Below, piece by piece: positions 1 through 8,078 of a stretch of 64,000 bases of DNA (its first letter is position 1; each line of letters starts with the position of its first letter). The notes under the pieces are model-generated. The model saw only the letters and a program-made list of their open reading frames with translations. It had not been told where the DNA came from and ran no database searches. Source of the stretch: AP-15 sp963846635. GTDB taxonomy: Bacteria; Pseudomonadota; Alphaproteobacteria; ATCC43930; CGMCC-115725. The position numbers and the translations under genes were made by a program. The DNA lies in assembly GCA_963846635.1 (NCBI GenBank), contig CAWJXM010000003.1, positions 363,054 to 427,053 of the forward strand, written 5' to 3'.

Positions 1-300
1 CGCTGGTGGTGACCCCGGAAGGGCTGCCGCTGGCCTACGAGGTGCCGGGCAACACCAAGGACGACACGACGCTGCGTGGTTTCCTCGATCGTATCGAGCG
101 GCAATACGGCAAAGCGCGACGGATCTGGCTGATGGACCGCGGCGTGCCGACCGAGGCGGTGCTGGCCGAGATGCGCACCGCCAACCCGCCAGTGCAGTAT
201 CTGGTCGGTACCCCGAAGGGGCGGCTGACCCGGCTGGAGAAGGCGCTTGTCGACAAGCCCTGGCAGGACGCCCGGCCGGGTGTGCAAGTCAAACTCTTGC
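1..300 (+). pseudogene. IS1634-type DDE transposase, internal fragment
   Basis: The reading frame enters from outside the window and reads as the catalytic core of an IS1634 (IS4-superfamily) transposase. It includes the segment around LMDRGVPTEAVLAEM, with a probable catalytic Asp, and then YLVGTPKGRL. Similarity stops near base 300, where the frame runs into the leader of an IS110 fragment, so the 3' part of the gene is missing. It is a dead remnant. The family call is from recall of conserved motifs; how much lies upstream cannot be seen. Confidence 0.7.
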
Positions 301-373
301 CCCAGAGATCCTATGGGGCGAGCGGCGAGGGGATGGCACCATCGTCGCTGCAAACAAACCGACGAGGCGCCCC

Positions 374-709
374 ATGCCACAGCCAAACGATCTGAGCAGG
401 TCGCTCACCGCTCTTGATGAGAATAGCACGCTGATCGCCGTGATCGAGATGAGCCAGAAGAGCTGGCTCGTCGCTGGTATCGTTCCTGGCGTTGAGCGTC
501 GTCCGCGAAAGAAACTCGAGCCGGATGAGCGTGGGCTGCTGCGGCTGCTGCATCGCTGGCGCGAGGAGGCAGAGAAGGCCGGCCGCACCATCGACCGGAT
601 AGCGGTCGCCCCCTGTTCGAGCCAGGGGCAGGCTTTCGAAGCTGGGCGTGACGGCTTCTGGCTCGCGCGTTGGCTGCAAGGCCAAGGCATCGAAGCCGGA
701 GCCTGCCCC
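374..709 (+). pseudogene. IS110-family transposase, N-terminal fragment
   Basis: This encodes the RuvC-like N-terminal domain of an IS110-family transposase (start MPQPNDLSRSL; later AGRDGFWLARWL). It breaks off about 110 residues in, at the boundary with IS481-type sequence, before the DEDD domain is complete. The IS110/IS481 junction is older than the IS4 insertion, because the two flanks join cleanly when the IS4 and one copy of its target duplication are removed. Between IDRIAVA and FEAGRDG, where related proteins are continuous, eight extra residues (PCSSQGQA) are encoded by a 24-base hairpin insert. Confidence 0.75.
611..634 (+). repeat. 24-base hairpin insert in IS110 gene (in frame)
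   Basis: These bases encode PCSSQGQA inside an otherwise typical IS110 N-terminal domain. The segment overlaps a 6-bp stem (CCCCTG at 610-615 pairing with CAGGGG at 623-628, loop TTCGAGC). Its length is a multiple of three, so the frame is kept, as with Rickettsia palindromic elements. That it is an insertion is inferred from remembered family sequence. Confidence 0.55.
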
Positions 710-820
710 GGCGCAGGCCCTAGGGGATGCACACATCTGGGCGCGCCAGATTGGCTCCTGCTGACGGGAGGCTTCCCGACGCGCGCCGGGGTATGCTGCC
801 GTGCACGGCATTTAGGCATC

Positions 821-850
821 CGGGAGGCGCACTATCGGGAGGCGCACTAT
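821..850 (+). repeat. Perfect 15-bp tandem duplication at transposase start
   Basis: CGGGAGGCGCACTAT occurs twice back to back (821-835 and 836-850). The second copy supplies the Shine-Dalgarno GGGAGG and runs into the ATG at 849. A duplicated ribosome-binding site this close to a start looks like replication slippage. Confidence 0.8.
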
Positions 851-1427
851 GGAGAGTATCGCCCTGGAGGAGATGGAGTGGTCGGTTGGCTGGTTCGGGG
901 ATCGCCGCCGCGATAAAGGGGGGCTGCGTTGCTGGAACGTATGGTTGCGCATGCCACGGTCTGCGTGCGCCGGCTGGCCGGTGGGTGCCGCGCGCACCTC
1001 GTCCGCTATGGCCGGTTTCTCGCCAATCCGAACGTGACGGTTGCGGCGCTGCTGGACGGTTGGGGCGAACAGACCGCTCGTGCGGCGACACGCCGGCCTG
1101 TTCTGGCGATCCAGGATACCAGCGCGGTTCATTTCCGCACGACCGCGGGGCGCCGGCGTGGCCGGGGCGAGGTTGGCCACGGCACCATCCATGGCTTGCT
1201 GGGGCATGCCATGCTGGCGCTGGATGCGGCCACCGGCAGCTGCCTGGGGCTGGTCGGCGGGCGGGTGTGGACGCGCTCCGGGCCTGTGACGGTGACGCCC
1301 AACCGGCGGGCCTTGGCCGCCAAGGCGTCGGAACGCGGGCTCCCCACCGTCGGGCGTGCCAAGGAAGTGCGGGCCGCGGCGACGATGGTGACGGTGATTG
1401 CCGATCGCGAGAGCGACCTCTATGCCG

Positions 1428-1447
1428 CCCTTTGACAAGCTCAGGAG
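1428..1447 (+). repeat. 20-base repeat, copy A, in IS4 transposase
   Basis: CCCTTTGACAAGCTCAGGAG interrupts the transposase right after DLYAA. It brings in a stop (TGA at 1433-1435) and moves the downstream frame. The frame change needs an insert of 1 modulo 3 (19 or 22 bases), the same as at the other two copies. It differs from copies B and C at one base. Confidence 0.8.
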
Positions 1448-2138
1448 GGCGACGGTGCCCGCGCCAAACTTTCATATTCTGACGCGCGTCATGCAGGACC
1501 GTCGCCGGGCCAAGGGCGCCGGGCTGTCCGCGACCGGGGCCAATTTTCAAGCGGCCGACACGCGCACGATCGTGCGGCCCCGGCGCGGGCCGCACGCGCC
1601 GGGCCGCACGGCGCGTCTGACGCGGCGCTTTGGCACGGTCGTTCTCAACCGCCCGCGGGGCAGCGCTCGCGATCTCCTGCCAAGCGTGCGCCTCACTCTC
1701 GTCGAGGTCGCCGAACACGACCCACCGGCCGGCGGCGAGCCGCTGCACTGGCGGCGGCTCACCACCCATGACGTCACGAGCGTAGACGCGGCTTGGCAAA
1801 TCGTCGCCTGGTACAAGCTGCGCTGGATCATCGAGCAGCTCTTTCGCATTCTGAAGAAGCAGGGGCTGCAGCTCGAAGACAGTCAGATTGCCAGCGCCGA
1901 GCGGCTGCTGAAGCGCGCGACGATTGCCACCAAAGCCGCCGCCCTCATCCTCCAGCTGGTGCAGGCTCGTGACCGGCGCCGCGCCGAACCGGCCAGCCTG
2001 GCCTTCACACAAGAGGAGATGGCGGCCCTGGAAGCCGTCAACGCGCAGGTCGAGGGCAAAACCGCAAAGCAGAAAAATCCTCACACCCGGCGCGGCCGCG
2101 CCTGGGCCGCCTGGATCATCGCGCGTCTGGGCGGCTGG

Positions 2139-2158
2139 CCCTTCGACAAGCTCAGGAG
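2139..2158 (+). repeat. 20-base repeat, copy B, in IS4 transposase
   Basis: CCCTTCGACAAGCTCAGGAG lies near the 3' end of the same transposase, between ARLGGW and the conserved PPGPITFKHGLEYF. It shifts the frame by the amount seen at copy A, and the sequence matches copy C exactly. I recall this string as part of a dispersed repeat in several bacterial groups. Confidence 0.85.
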
Positions 2159-2277
2159 GCTATTGCTCCTCCCGGCCGCCAGGTCCCATCACCTTCAAGC
2201 ATGGCCTGGAATACTTTCGCGCCCTCGCTACGGGATGGGAGCTGAGAAATGTGTGCATCCCCTAGGGCGCAGGCCGG

Positions 2278-2917
2278 GGACGGTATCCTGCTGACCGAAG
2301 CCCAGATCGTTGCGCTCGAGAAGGCCAAGGCCGACAAGGCGGCGCATGGTGAGTTCGAGAGCGAGTGCCCTGGCTATTGCGGCGCCCAGGACACGTTTTA
2401 TGTCGGCACCTTGAAGGGCGTCGGCCGGGTCTATCAGCAGACCTTCATCGACACCTATGCCAAGGTCGCGTTCGCAAAGCTATATGACCGCAAGACCCCG
2501 ATCACCGCGGCCGAGATCCTCAATGATCGGGTGGTGCCGTTTTATGACGAGCAGGGCATCCGGCTGTCGCGCGTGCTGACCGATCGCGGCACCGAGTTTT
2601 GCGGCACGCAAAGCCATGAATACGAGTTCTATCTCGCGGTTGCGGACATCGATCACAGCCGCACCAAGACCAAGAGCCCGCAGACGAACGGCATCTGCGA
2701 GCGCTTCCATCGCACGATCTTGGACGAGTTTTACCGGATCGCGTTCCGCAAGAAGATCTATCACACGATCGACGAGCTGCAGGCCGATCTCGACGCCTGG
2801 CTAGTCGAATACAACTATCGTCGACCGCATCAGGGCCGTTGGTGTTTCGGCAAGACCCCGATGCAGACCTTCCTTGACGCAATCCCATTGGCGATGGAGA
2901 AACTCATGGCCGCTTGA
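2278..2917 (+). pseudogene. IS481-family transposase, C-terminal integrase core
   Basis: The frame from about 2278 (DGILLTEAQIVALEKAKA) to the stop at 2917 is the rve/DDE core of an IS481-family transposase. The catalytic Asp is in VLTDRGTEFCG, followed by TKTKSPQTNGICERFH with the Glu and the C-terminal YNYRRPHQGRWCFGKTP block. The N-terminal helix-turn-helix half is absent; it was lost when the IS110 fragment became joined here. The rest of the core is continuous, so the truncation is the main damage. Confidence 0.85.
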
Positions 2918-2982
2918 CCACGAACGGACAACCACAGGCTCAGACAGCCAACACCGTCTGTCAGATCAAATCTTAGCTAATA

Positions 2983-3111
2983 CAATACAGCGCTGTGATA
3001 TCGATCGCCATTGAGGGGCTCTCCAGACCCGGGTTTGACGCTCAGTGTTCGTAAGCCGATGCTGTCAAAGCCTTGGTTCTTTGGGAACCCCCTCAACCCT
3101 TATCCGTAGTT
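2983..3111 (-). mobile_element. Inverted remnant of IS982 left end
   Basis: These 129 bases are the near-identical reverse complement of the first ~130 bases of the intact IS982 at 15019, including the terminal AACTACGGAT (here ATCCGTAGTT at 3102-3111) and the start of its transposase. It abuts a truncated IS3 gene on the right. It is a leftover of a second IS982 copy of opposite orientation. Confidence 0.85.
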
Positions 3112-3335
3112 TGGGTTACCTACGTCGCGACGGGGGCTGGCTTCATCTATGTCGCCTTTGTCATCGACGCTTTTGCCAGGCGCATCCCACGGGTCGAGCT
3201 TCGCCCGCCCGAGGACAAGCTCTGGCTGGCGTGTCTCTCGTACGGCTCACGCCGGCTTCGTGCTGGACGCGCTGGAGCAGGCCCTGCACGAGCGCCGGCC
3301 CGTCCGCGGCGGCGGCCTCGTCCACCACAGCGATA

Positions 3336-4649
3336 GTAAATGGATTGGGGTCAGTTCCCGGGCGGCCTGACCCGCATTCTGATCGACCAGCCGTGTCCTT
3401 CCTCGGAACTGTCGACTGCCCGGGAACGCCCTGCGGTGAGGTTTTGCCTCGCCGGTGCCTGTGACCCAAGAAGGGCCTGACCGTTCGGTCACGTTACTGT
3501 CCTGTCCATGCAGTCGGTCTTGGCGAAGCCGTCGATCACGGTCAAACCGGGAGGCTCGTCATGGATGCGCAAGAAGGAGCAGTTCGCCACATTGTCGGGG
3601 GGTCGACACCCACAAGGACCTGCACGTCGCGGCGGTAGTCGACGAGCAGGACCGTGTGCTGGGGACGCGATCCTTCGCCAGCACCCGCCAGGGTTATCGG
3701 CAGATGCTCGCCTGGATGCGCTGCTTCGGTCAGATCCAGCGCGTCGGCGTCGAGTTGACTGGCAGCTATGGCGCCGGGCTGCTGCGCTTCCTGCAGCAGG
3801 CCGGGATCGCGGTGCTCGAGGTCACCACGCCCGACAGGCAGGATCGGCGTCGGCGCGGCAAGAACGACGACTTCGACGCCCAGAATGCGGCACATGCGGC
3901 TTTTGCGGGCATCCGAACCGTGACGCCCAAAAGCCGGGACGGAATGATCGAGGCATTGCGTGTCTTGAGTGCTTGCCGAAAGACCGCAGTGGCGGCGCGG
4001 CGCATCGCCCTGCAGATGATCCAGAACACCATCGTATGCGCGCCGGAGAGTTTGCGAGAGGGGCTGCGCCGCATGACCCGCATGCAGCTCGTGCGAACGC
4101 TGGCGGCCTGGCGACCGGACTTGACGGCCTATCGCGATGTCGAGGTCGCCTACCGGATCAGCCTGAAGTCCCTGGCCCGCCGCTATCTCGAGCTGCACGA
4201 CGAAATCGCCGACCTGGATGCAATGATCGCGGCCATCGTCGACGAGTTGGCGCCCAACCTGGTGGCGCGGAACTCCATCGGACATGTGGGCGCCGCACAG
4301 CTGCTCCTCACGGCCGGCGATAATCCGGAGCGGCTGCGCTCGGAAGCCGGCTTCGCGGCGCTGTGCGGGGTCAGCCCCGTGCCCGCCTCGTCGGGAAAAA
4401 CGGCTCGCCATCGGCTGAACCGGGGCGGCGACCGAGCTGCCAATAGCGCGCTGCACATTATCGCCATCGGCCGGCTGAGGACCGATGCTCGAACTCAGGC
4501 ATACGTGGCTAAGCGCATCGGCGAGGGCCATTCTAAGATGGAGGCGATCCGCTGCCTCAAACGCTACATCGCGCGTGAGGTGTTCATACTCATCAAGCAG
4601 CGCCAGAGGGAGATTAACCAGACCCGTATCGCCACTTGACAAACAGAAG
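3336..4649 (+). mobile_element. IS110-family element inserted in IS3
   Basis: This block separates the two halves of the IS3 gene between the codons for HHSD and RGVQYV. No long terminal inverted repeats or target duplication are visible, as is usual for IS110-type elements that use a DEDD transposase and a bridge RNA. The ends are placed to within a few bases from the interrupted codons. The non-coding stretch of about 220 bases before the transposase start is where a bridge RNA would be expected in this family; I did not fold it. Confidence 0.75.
3561..4639 (+). pseudogene. IS110-family transposase, frameshift in a G tract near the start
   Basis: The body is a full IS110 transposase: GVDTHKDLHVAAVVD (DEDD N-terminal domain), GVELTGSYGAG, then the C-terminal Transposase_20 region with GHVGAAQLLLTAGDN and FAALCGVSPVPASSGKT. 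The natural start appears to be ATG 3561 (MDAQEGAVRHIVG), but that frame is separated from GVDTHKD by one base in a run of six G (3597-3602). Seven G would restore the reading frame. The break could be a real mutation, a sequencing error or slippage. Apart from this, the gene looks intact to its stop at 4639. Confidence 0.8.
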
Positions 4650-5011
4650 GGCATCCGCGGTGTGCAGTACGTCTCGATCAAATATGCCGAGCGGCTTGCC
4701 AAGGCGGGCATCGAGCCCTCGGTCGGCAGCGTCGGCGACAGCTACGACAATGCTCTCGCCGAGACCATCAACAGCCTCTACAAAGCCGAGGTGATCCATC
4801 GGCGCGGCCCCTGGCGCAGCTTCGAGGCGGTCGAGTTCGCCACTCTCGAATGGGTCGACTGGTTCAACAACCGGCAACTCCTCGAACCGATCGGAAACCG
4901 CCCTCCTGCCGAGGCCGAGGCCGAGGCCGCCTATTATGCCCAGCTTGAGCTGACCTGTATTGCCGCGTAGGTCTCAAACAAAACGGCCTCCGGGAAACCC
5001 GGTGCGGTTCA

Positions 5012-5339
5012 GCCCGCAAATAGAGAACAGCTTGTGGCACGTGCAGCCCGATTTCCTGCACAGCGTGCCGCGCGAGTTCATCAAGAATTGCCGGACGACA
5101 CGCCGTCGCATCCGCTGCAGACCTCGATCAACGTGGCATCGCTGGCGCCAAACGCCGAGACCACTGTCTTCCCGTGGCGCGAGCCGCCGGGGAACTCAAG
5201 GCACGCACAATCAACCGCGTACGTGCCTTCCTCAAATCGCAAATCCCGATGTGCGCCGCAGCGCAATAGATTGGCCTTGTCGCTGGCAATAGCGATCTGG
5301 TAAGTGCCGGCAACCGCGCAGGCACACGCCCGGTAGGCG
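5012..5339. other. Unassigned interval between IS3 and repC
   Basis: The interval lies between the IS3 right end and the stop of repC. Open frames exist on both strands, but none has a family motif or convincing start. Its right part lies just downstream of repC. Confidence 0.4.
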
Positions 5340-6650
5340 TCAGGGTGGCACGAGCGTTTCCCCCCGGCTGGCATAGCGGCCCGGATCGGTCGCGCGGCGC
5401 AGGGCCCAGACCGTGCGCTCGAGATGCAATTCGCCGGCGACGTGCTTGGCGACCATGCCGTGGAAATAACCGCCGGGCGAGGTCTTGAAATGCTCCGCCT
5501 CCTTGGTGGACACGATCGCCAGCGCGATTGCCGCCAATTCGCGGCCCATGGCGAGACAGGCCTTGCCCCACAGCGATTTCGAAACGCCGAGATCGCCACG
5601 CAGCCAATCGGCAGCGTCGACAAGCTCTGGCCAGGTCGGATCGGGGCAGCGCAGATAGGGCTTCAGCTTTGGTGCAAGCTGCACCAGTTCGTCCGGAGCG
5701 ATGCCGTGGACCATGCCCTTGTCCGGACGTTTCGGCTGTACCGGGGTTGAGGATTGGGAAGCCCTGGTTTCCGCCTCGCCGCTACACGTGTTGGCTGTGA
5801 TTACAGTATCTTTTTTAAGATTAAGGGTTAGGTTGTAGTTGTATATGTGGGGCCGATTTTCCGGCTCCTTGGGGCCGGTTTCCACTGTTCCCAGCAGATG
5901 CTCGAGACGCTCGCGCGCCGCCTGCTGCCAGCATTCGAGGCTCTTGACCCCGGCTTCCATCTCGTCCGGCCTCTCGACGGCTCTCAGCGCGCGCACGAGG
6001 TCGTTGGTCTCATGGGCGAGGGTCTGCCATCCCTCGCCGTCGAAACCGTATTCCGCAGCGGTCTCGAGGATCTGGACGATGGCCTTGCGCGCGATCGTCG
6101 CTCGCCGGCGTAGACGCCCCATGGCGGCGCGCTCGACCTTTGCTTCCTTGGCCAGCCTCACAAATTCGGCGTGGCGTGCCGCGATCGGCGAGAGATCGAA
6201 GCCGTAGGCCTCGAGGATCCGTCCGGTCTGCTCGTGCCTGCGGCCGTAGCGCTTGCCATTGGGGCTGTCCTTCATCGTGACCAGGCCGAGCTCGATGAGC
6301 TGGTTATTGATCTCCTTGGCCTGCGAGGGCCCGAGACCGAGCGCTCCCTGCTGCATTTGGGCCGAGGGCCACACGATCGGCCGGGTACCTTCTTCCCAGT
6401 CCTGCGGCTGGGTGAAGCAGAACAGCCAGTCGACCGCATGCACCAGCCGCGGCGAAACGCCGAGCCGCGGCGCCGCGGCCTTGAAGGCGGCCAACAACTG
6501 CCCGGGCAACTCGACGCCCTGGGGCAGCCCGGCGAAACCCTCGGCCAAGCGGTTGGCCTTGAGTAGCACCGGCGTTAGCCGCCGGAAGCCGGTCGGGGCA
6601 TGGGCAAAGCCCCCCCGTTGCGCCCCGTGGGCGCTATTGTCTTGTGCCAT
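5340..6650 (-). CDS. repC: RepC, replication initiator of repABC-type plasmids
   Basis: The 436-residue product matches RepC in length and layout. An N-terminal winged-helix region (TGFRRLTPVLLKANRLAEG, then the LFCFTQPQDWEEGTRPIVWPS segment) is followed by helical sequence, an acidic/Asn-rich linker near residue 270, and a C-terminal domain with PDPTWPELVDAADWLRGDLG and the KTSPGGYFHGMVAKH motif. RepC initiates replication, classically at an origin within its own coding sequence. The start at 6650 has a strong Shine-Dalgarno (AGAGAGGGGG) six bases away. RepA and RepB are not upstream, so this is an orphan RepC, and the leader carries an antisense-RNA signature. Confidence 0.9.
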   Translation of the reverse strand: MAQDNSAHGAQRGGFAHAPTGFRRLTPVLLKANRLAEGFAGLPQGVELPGQLLAAFKAAAPRLGVSPRLVHAVDWLFCFTQPQDWEEGTRPIVWPSAQMQQGALGLGPSQAKEINNQLIELGLVTMKDSPNGKRYGRRHEQTGRILEAYGFDLSPIAARHAEFVRLAKEAKVERAAMGRLRRRATIARKAIVQILETAAEYGFDGEGWQTLAHETNDLVRALRAVERPDEMEAGVKSLECWQQAARERLEHLLGTVETGPKEPENRPHIYNYNLTLNLKKDTVITANTCSGEAETRASQSSTPVQPKRPDKGMVHGIAPDELVQLAPKLKPYLRCPDPTWPELVDAADWLRGDLGVSKSLWGKACLAMGRELAAIALAIVSTKEAEHFKTSPGGYFHGMVAKHVAGELHLERTVWALRRATDPGRYASRGETLVPP

Positions 6651-6697
6651 CTCGATCCCCCTCTCTGGCTGATCGCGACGGGCAAGCCTTCCGCGTT

Positions 6698-6719
6698 AAC
6701 GGAAACGCCAATTTCCGTT
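6698..6719. promoter_or_regulatory. Hairpin in repC leader
   Basis: A perfect 8-bp inverted repeat, AACGGAAA (6698-6705) and TTTCCGTT (6712-6719), with a 6-base loop, lies about 36 bases before the repC ribosome-binding site. In repABC plasmids such leader structures switch under control of the antisense RNA. Confidence 0.55.
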
Positions 6720-6747
6720 TGACAGAGACGGCGTCTTTCGGCTAAGT
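6719..6747 (+). promoter_or_regulatory. Probable promoter of the repC antisense RNA
   Basis: TTGACA (6719-6724) and CTAAGT (6742-6747), separated by 17 bases, face away from repC on the opposite strand. The -35 is consensus and the -10 is weak. The expected transcript start is near 6754. A 7-bp inverted repeat (GTTGGGG 6746-6752, CCCCAAC 6763-6769) overlaps the start region and could form a hairpin in the repC leader. Confidence 0.55.
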
Positions 6748-6753
6748 TGGGGC

Positions 6754-6830
6754 TGATGCTGTCCCCAACGGTCGCCTGAAAGGGCCCGTCACGAGTTTTG
6801 AAAGCCAGCCCGGCAAGGCTGGCTTTCGTG
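6754..6830 (+). ncRNA. Candidate counter-transcribed RNA controlling repC
   Basis: A short RNA of about 75 bases is predicted from the promoter at 6719-6747 to the hairpin at 6801-6826, antisense to the leader of repC. Position, size and orientation match the ctRNA (incompatibility RNA) of repABC plasmids, which represses RepC synthesis. Supporting signals are the consensus -35 box and the perfect 10-bp terminator stem. No expression can be seen from sequence. Confidence 0.55.
6801..6826. terminator. Perfect 10-bp terminator hairpin
   Basis: AAAGCCAGCC (6801-6810) pairs with GGCTGGCTTT (6817-6826) across the loop CGGCAA. The A and T ends make it usable on both strands. It would end the antisense RNA on the plus strand and transcription from the small gene at 6842-7054 on the minus strand. 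Confidence 0.75.
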
Positions 6831-6841
6831 TTGCTGGGCTG

Positions 6842-7054
6842 TTACTGCTGGGTGACTGCCCTCCGTAGTTCGATTAGTTGTTCCAACACCTGGCCGCGAT
6901 TGCGCAGGCCCTGGCGTTCCTTAAGCTCGTCAAGAAAAGCGAGATCTTCGCGCGCCAGATCGACGATGAACTGAAGGCGACCTTTGGCGATAAGCCGACG
7001 CCGATAGGCTTGGAATCGGTTGCTGGGGTCATTTTCAGTCGTCGGCGTCGGCAT
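6842..7054 (-). CDS. Small ribbon-helix-helix-like protein
   Basis: The 70-residue product starts MPTPTTENDPSNRF and has the pattern RLQFIVDLAREDLAFLDELK followed by GQVLEQLIELRRA: a short beta strand and two helices, as in CopG/Arc-type DNA-binding proteins. GGAGAGG precedes the ATG. It lies just upstream of the repC control region, in the same orientation, where a plasmid regulator or antitoxin would be plausible. No partner toxin is seen. The fold is inferred by eye from a short sequence; the function is unknown. Confidence 0.55.
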   Translation of the reverse strand: MPTPTTENDPSNRFQAYRRRLIAKGRLQFIVDLAREDLAFLDELKERQGLRNRGQVLEQLIELRRAVTQQ

Positions 7055-7357
7055 GGGCCTCTCCGTACACGCGTGAGTGTGTCTAGCAACGGCACCGTAT
7101 GGCTAGAACTGGTGGCTGTCCACGGCCTGAGTTCTATCCTTGGTGCTGGCGTCCATTGATCCATTGGATTTGCTTTGATCTTCTCGAATGCGGAAAGTTT
7201 CCATTCGGCGGCGAAGTTGGACGGATCCGAGACACGACTCGCGAATCGTTGACGGCTCGGGGGAAGGGAAGGGGATACCCAAAACCAATAAGAAGTTTGC
7301 CACAATGTGTGGCGCGATCGCGGCGCTGCCGGTGTAATCGTGGCCCGACGCACATTA

Positions 7358-8070
7358 TTAAGTGTGCGGCCGTAGACCGTGCCGCGGTGCCTGGCGCAGT
7401 GTCTCGGGGATTGGCTGCAGCATATCGAGTGCACTGGCCTTTTGTGGCTGTCGGCTGAGATTTTCGCCGATATTGCACCATATATCCGCCTCACGGATGT
7501 CCGGTATCTGGCCCAGCATTGACCGGCTGGCGAGCTGGCGTCTCTCCGAGGCTTCATCGATGACGATCCAAGTGGTGCGCTGGTGGCGGCTAGCGGCGGT
7601 ATAGGCTTTGAAGCTGTGGCTCGCTTGCGATCCGGCTGGCATGGCATGGATGTGTTCGGTCGCCGTGCTGTTTTGGGCGGTGTCGACGGTCATCGCATAG
7701 CCGTAGGTCAGGCGCACGGGTGCGTCGGGGCGTGCCTGGATCCGTCGCCATGCGACAAGGCCTTCAACGCCAGCATCGTTGCGTACGATCATGCCCTGAT
7801 CGGTCAGTTGGCGGATTTCGACAACGTCGCCGTTGTTAGCGAGCACGCTCTTGCGGCCGGGGACGCGCGCATCATGGACGCGATCGAAGAGGCGCACGCG
7901 ATCGCCGACGGCGAGCGGCAATTTGTAGGTCTCGCCATTGCGGTCGGTTGCATCCAGGACTGGGGCGTCTCGTCCAAGCCGGCCTGCGCGACGCAGTTCG
8001 GAACGAATGGCGGCACTTATCTCGCGCGCGTCCGCATTCGTCGGCGCCGAGACCGTCAGCTTAAAATCAC
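7358..8070 (-). pseudogene. MobF-type conjugative relaxase, C-terminal fragment
   Basis: The frame reads from the IS1 boundary (TLRDFKLTVSAPTNADAREI) through LPLAVGDRVRLFDRV, GRKSVLANNGDVVEI and LTYGYAMTVDTAQNSTATEHI to the stop at 7358. This is the end of the helicase domain (UvrD_C_2-like part) of TraA/TrwC-type relaxases, which nick oriT and unwind DNA for conjugation. The relaxase domain and most of the helicase are missing, cut by IS1. It shows that a conjugative plasmid contributed this segment, next to repC. Confidence 0.8.
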
Positions 8071-8078
8071 GGAGAGTC

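Larger units (their letters stand above)
720..2265 (+). mobile_element. IS4-family insertion sequence with 10-bp target duplication
   Basis: The ends are inverted repeats beginning CTAGGGGATGCACACA (720 onward) and ending TGTGTGCATCCCCTAG (up to 2265). The element is flanked by a perfect direct repeat GGCGCAGGCC (710-719 and 2266-2275), the length expected for IS4 family members. It landed on an existing junction between IS110 and IS481 fragments. Its transposase gene is broken several times, so this copy can move only if supplied with transposase in trans. Confidence 0.9.
849..2265 (+). pseudogene. IS4-family transposase, broken in three places
   Basis: Starting at ATG 849 (MESIALEEMEW), the product reads as an IS4-group DDE transposase: WFGDRRRDKGG, then the ALLDGWGEQ segment, DTSAVHF with the first Asp, IADRESDLYAA with the second, and WRIIEQLFRILKKQGLQ-like sequence with the catalytic Glu (YKLRWIIEQLF). 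The frame changes three times: near 927, apparently by a single-base deletion; at 1428-1447; and at 2139-2158. The last two changes coincide with copies of one 20-base repeat. The natural C-terminus (ELRNVCIP) ends within the right inverted repeat. The protein cannot be made from this copy. Confidence 0.85.
3112..5011 (+). pseudogene. IS3-family OrfB transposase, split by IS110
   Basis: Two pieces make up one IS3 OrfB. Bases 3112-3335 read VTYVATGAGFIYVAFVIDAFARRI and HAGFVLDALEQALHERRP, ending in HHSD. Bases 4650-4970 resume with GVQYVSIKYAERL, GSVGDSYDNALAETIN and LEWVDWFNNRQLLEPIG. Together they carry DDE residues of the integrase core. The left part also has an internal frameshift (after FARRI) and its 5' end is lost at the IS982 remnant. 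The right terminal repeat ends about 5011 (CCGGGAAACCCGGTGCGGTTCA-like, mirrored as TGAACCGCACC). OrfA is missing. Confidence 0.8.

Noticed and set aside
720..2084. Long minus-strand frame across the IS4 element
   Set aside because: Arg/Pro-rich shadow of the transposase; no start or domain.
3542..4711. Minus-strand frame opposite the IS110 transposase
   Set aside because: Shadow of a gene with clear DEDD motifs.
6874..7647. 257-codon minus-strand frame overlapping the small RHH gene
   Set aside because: It runs through two better-supported frames and has no recognisable domain.
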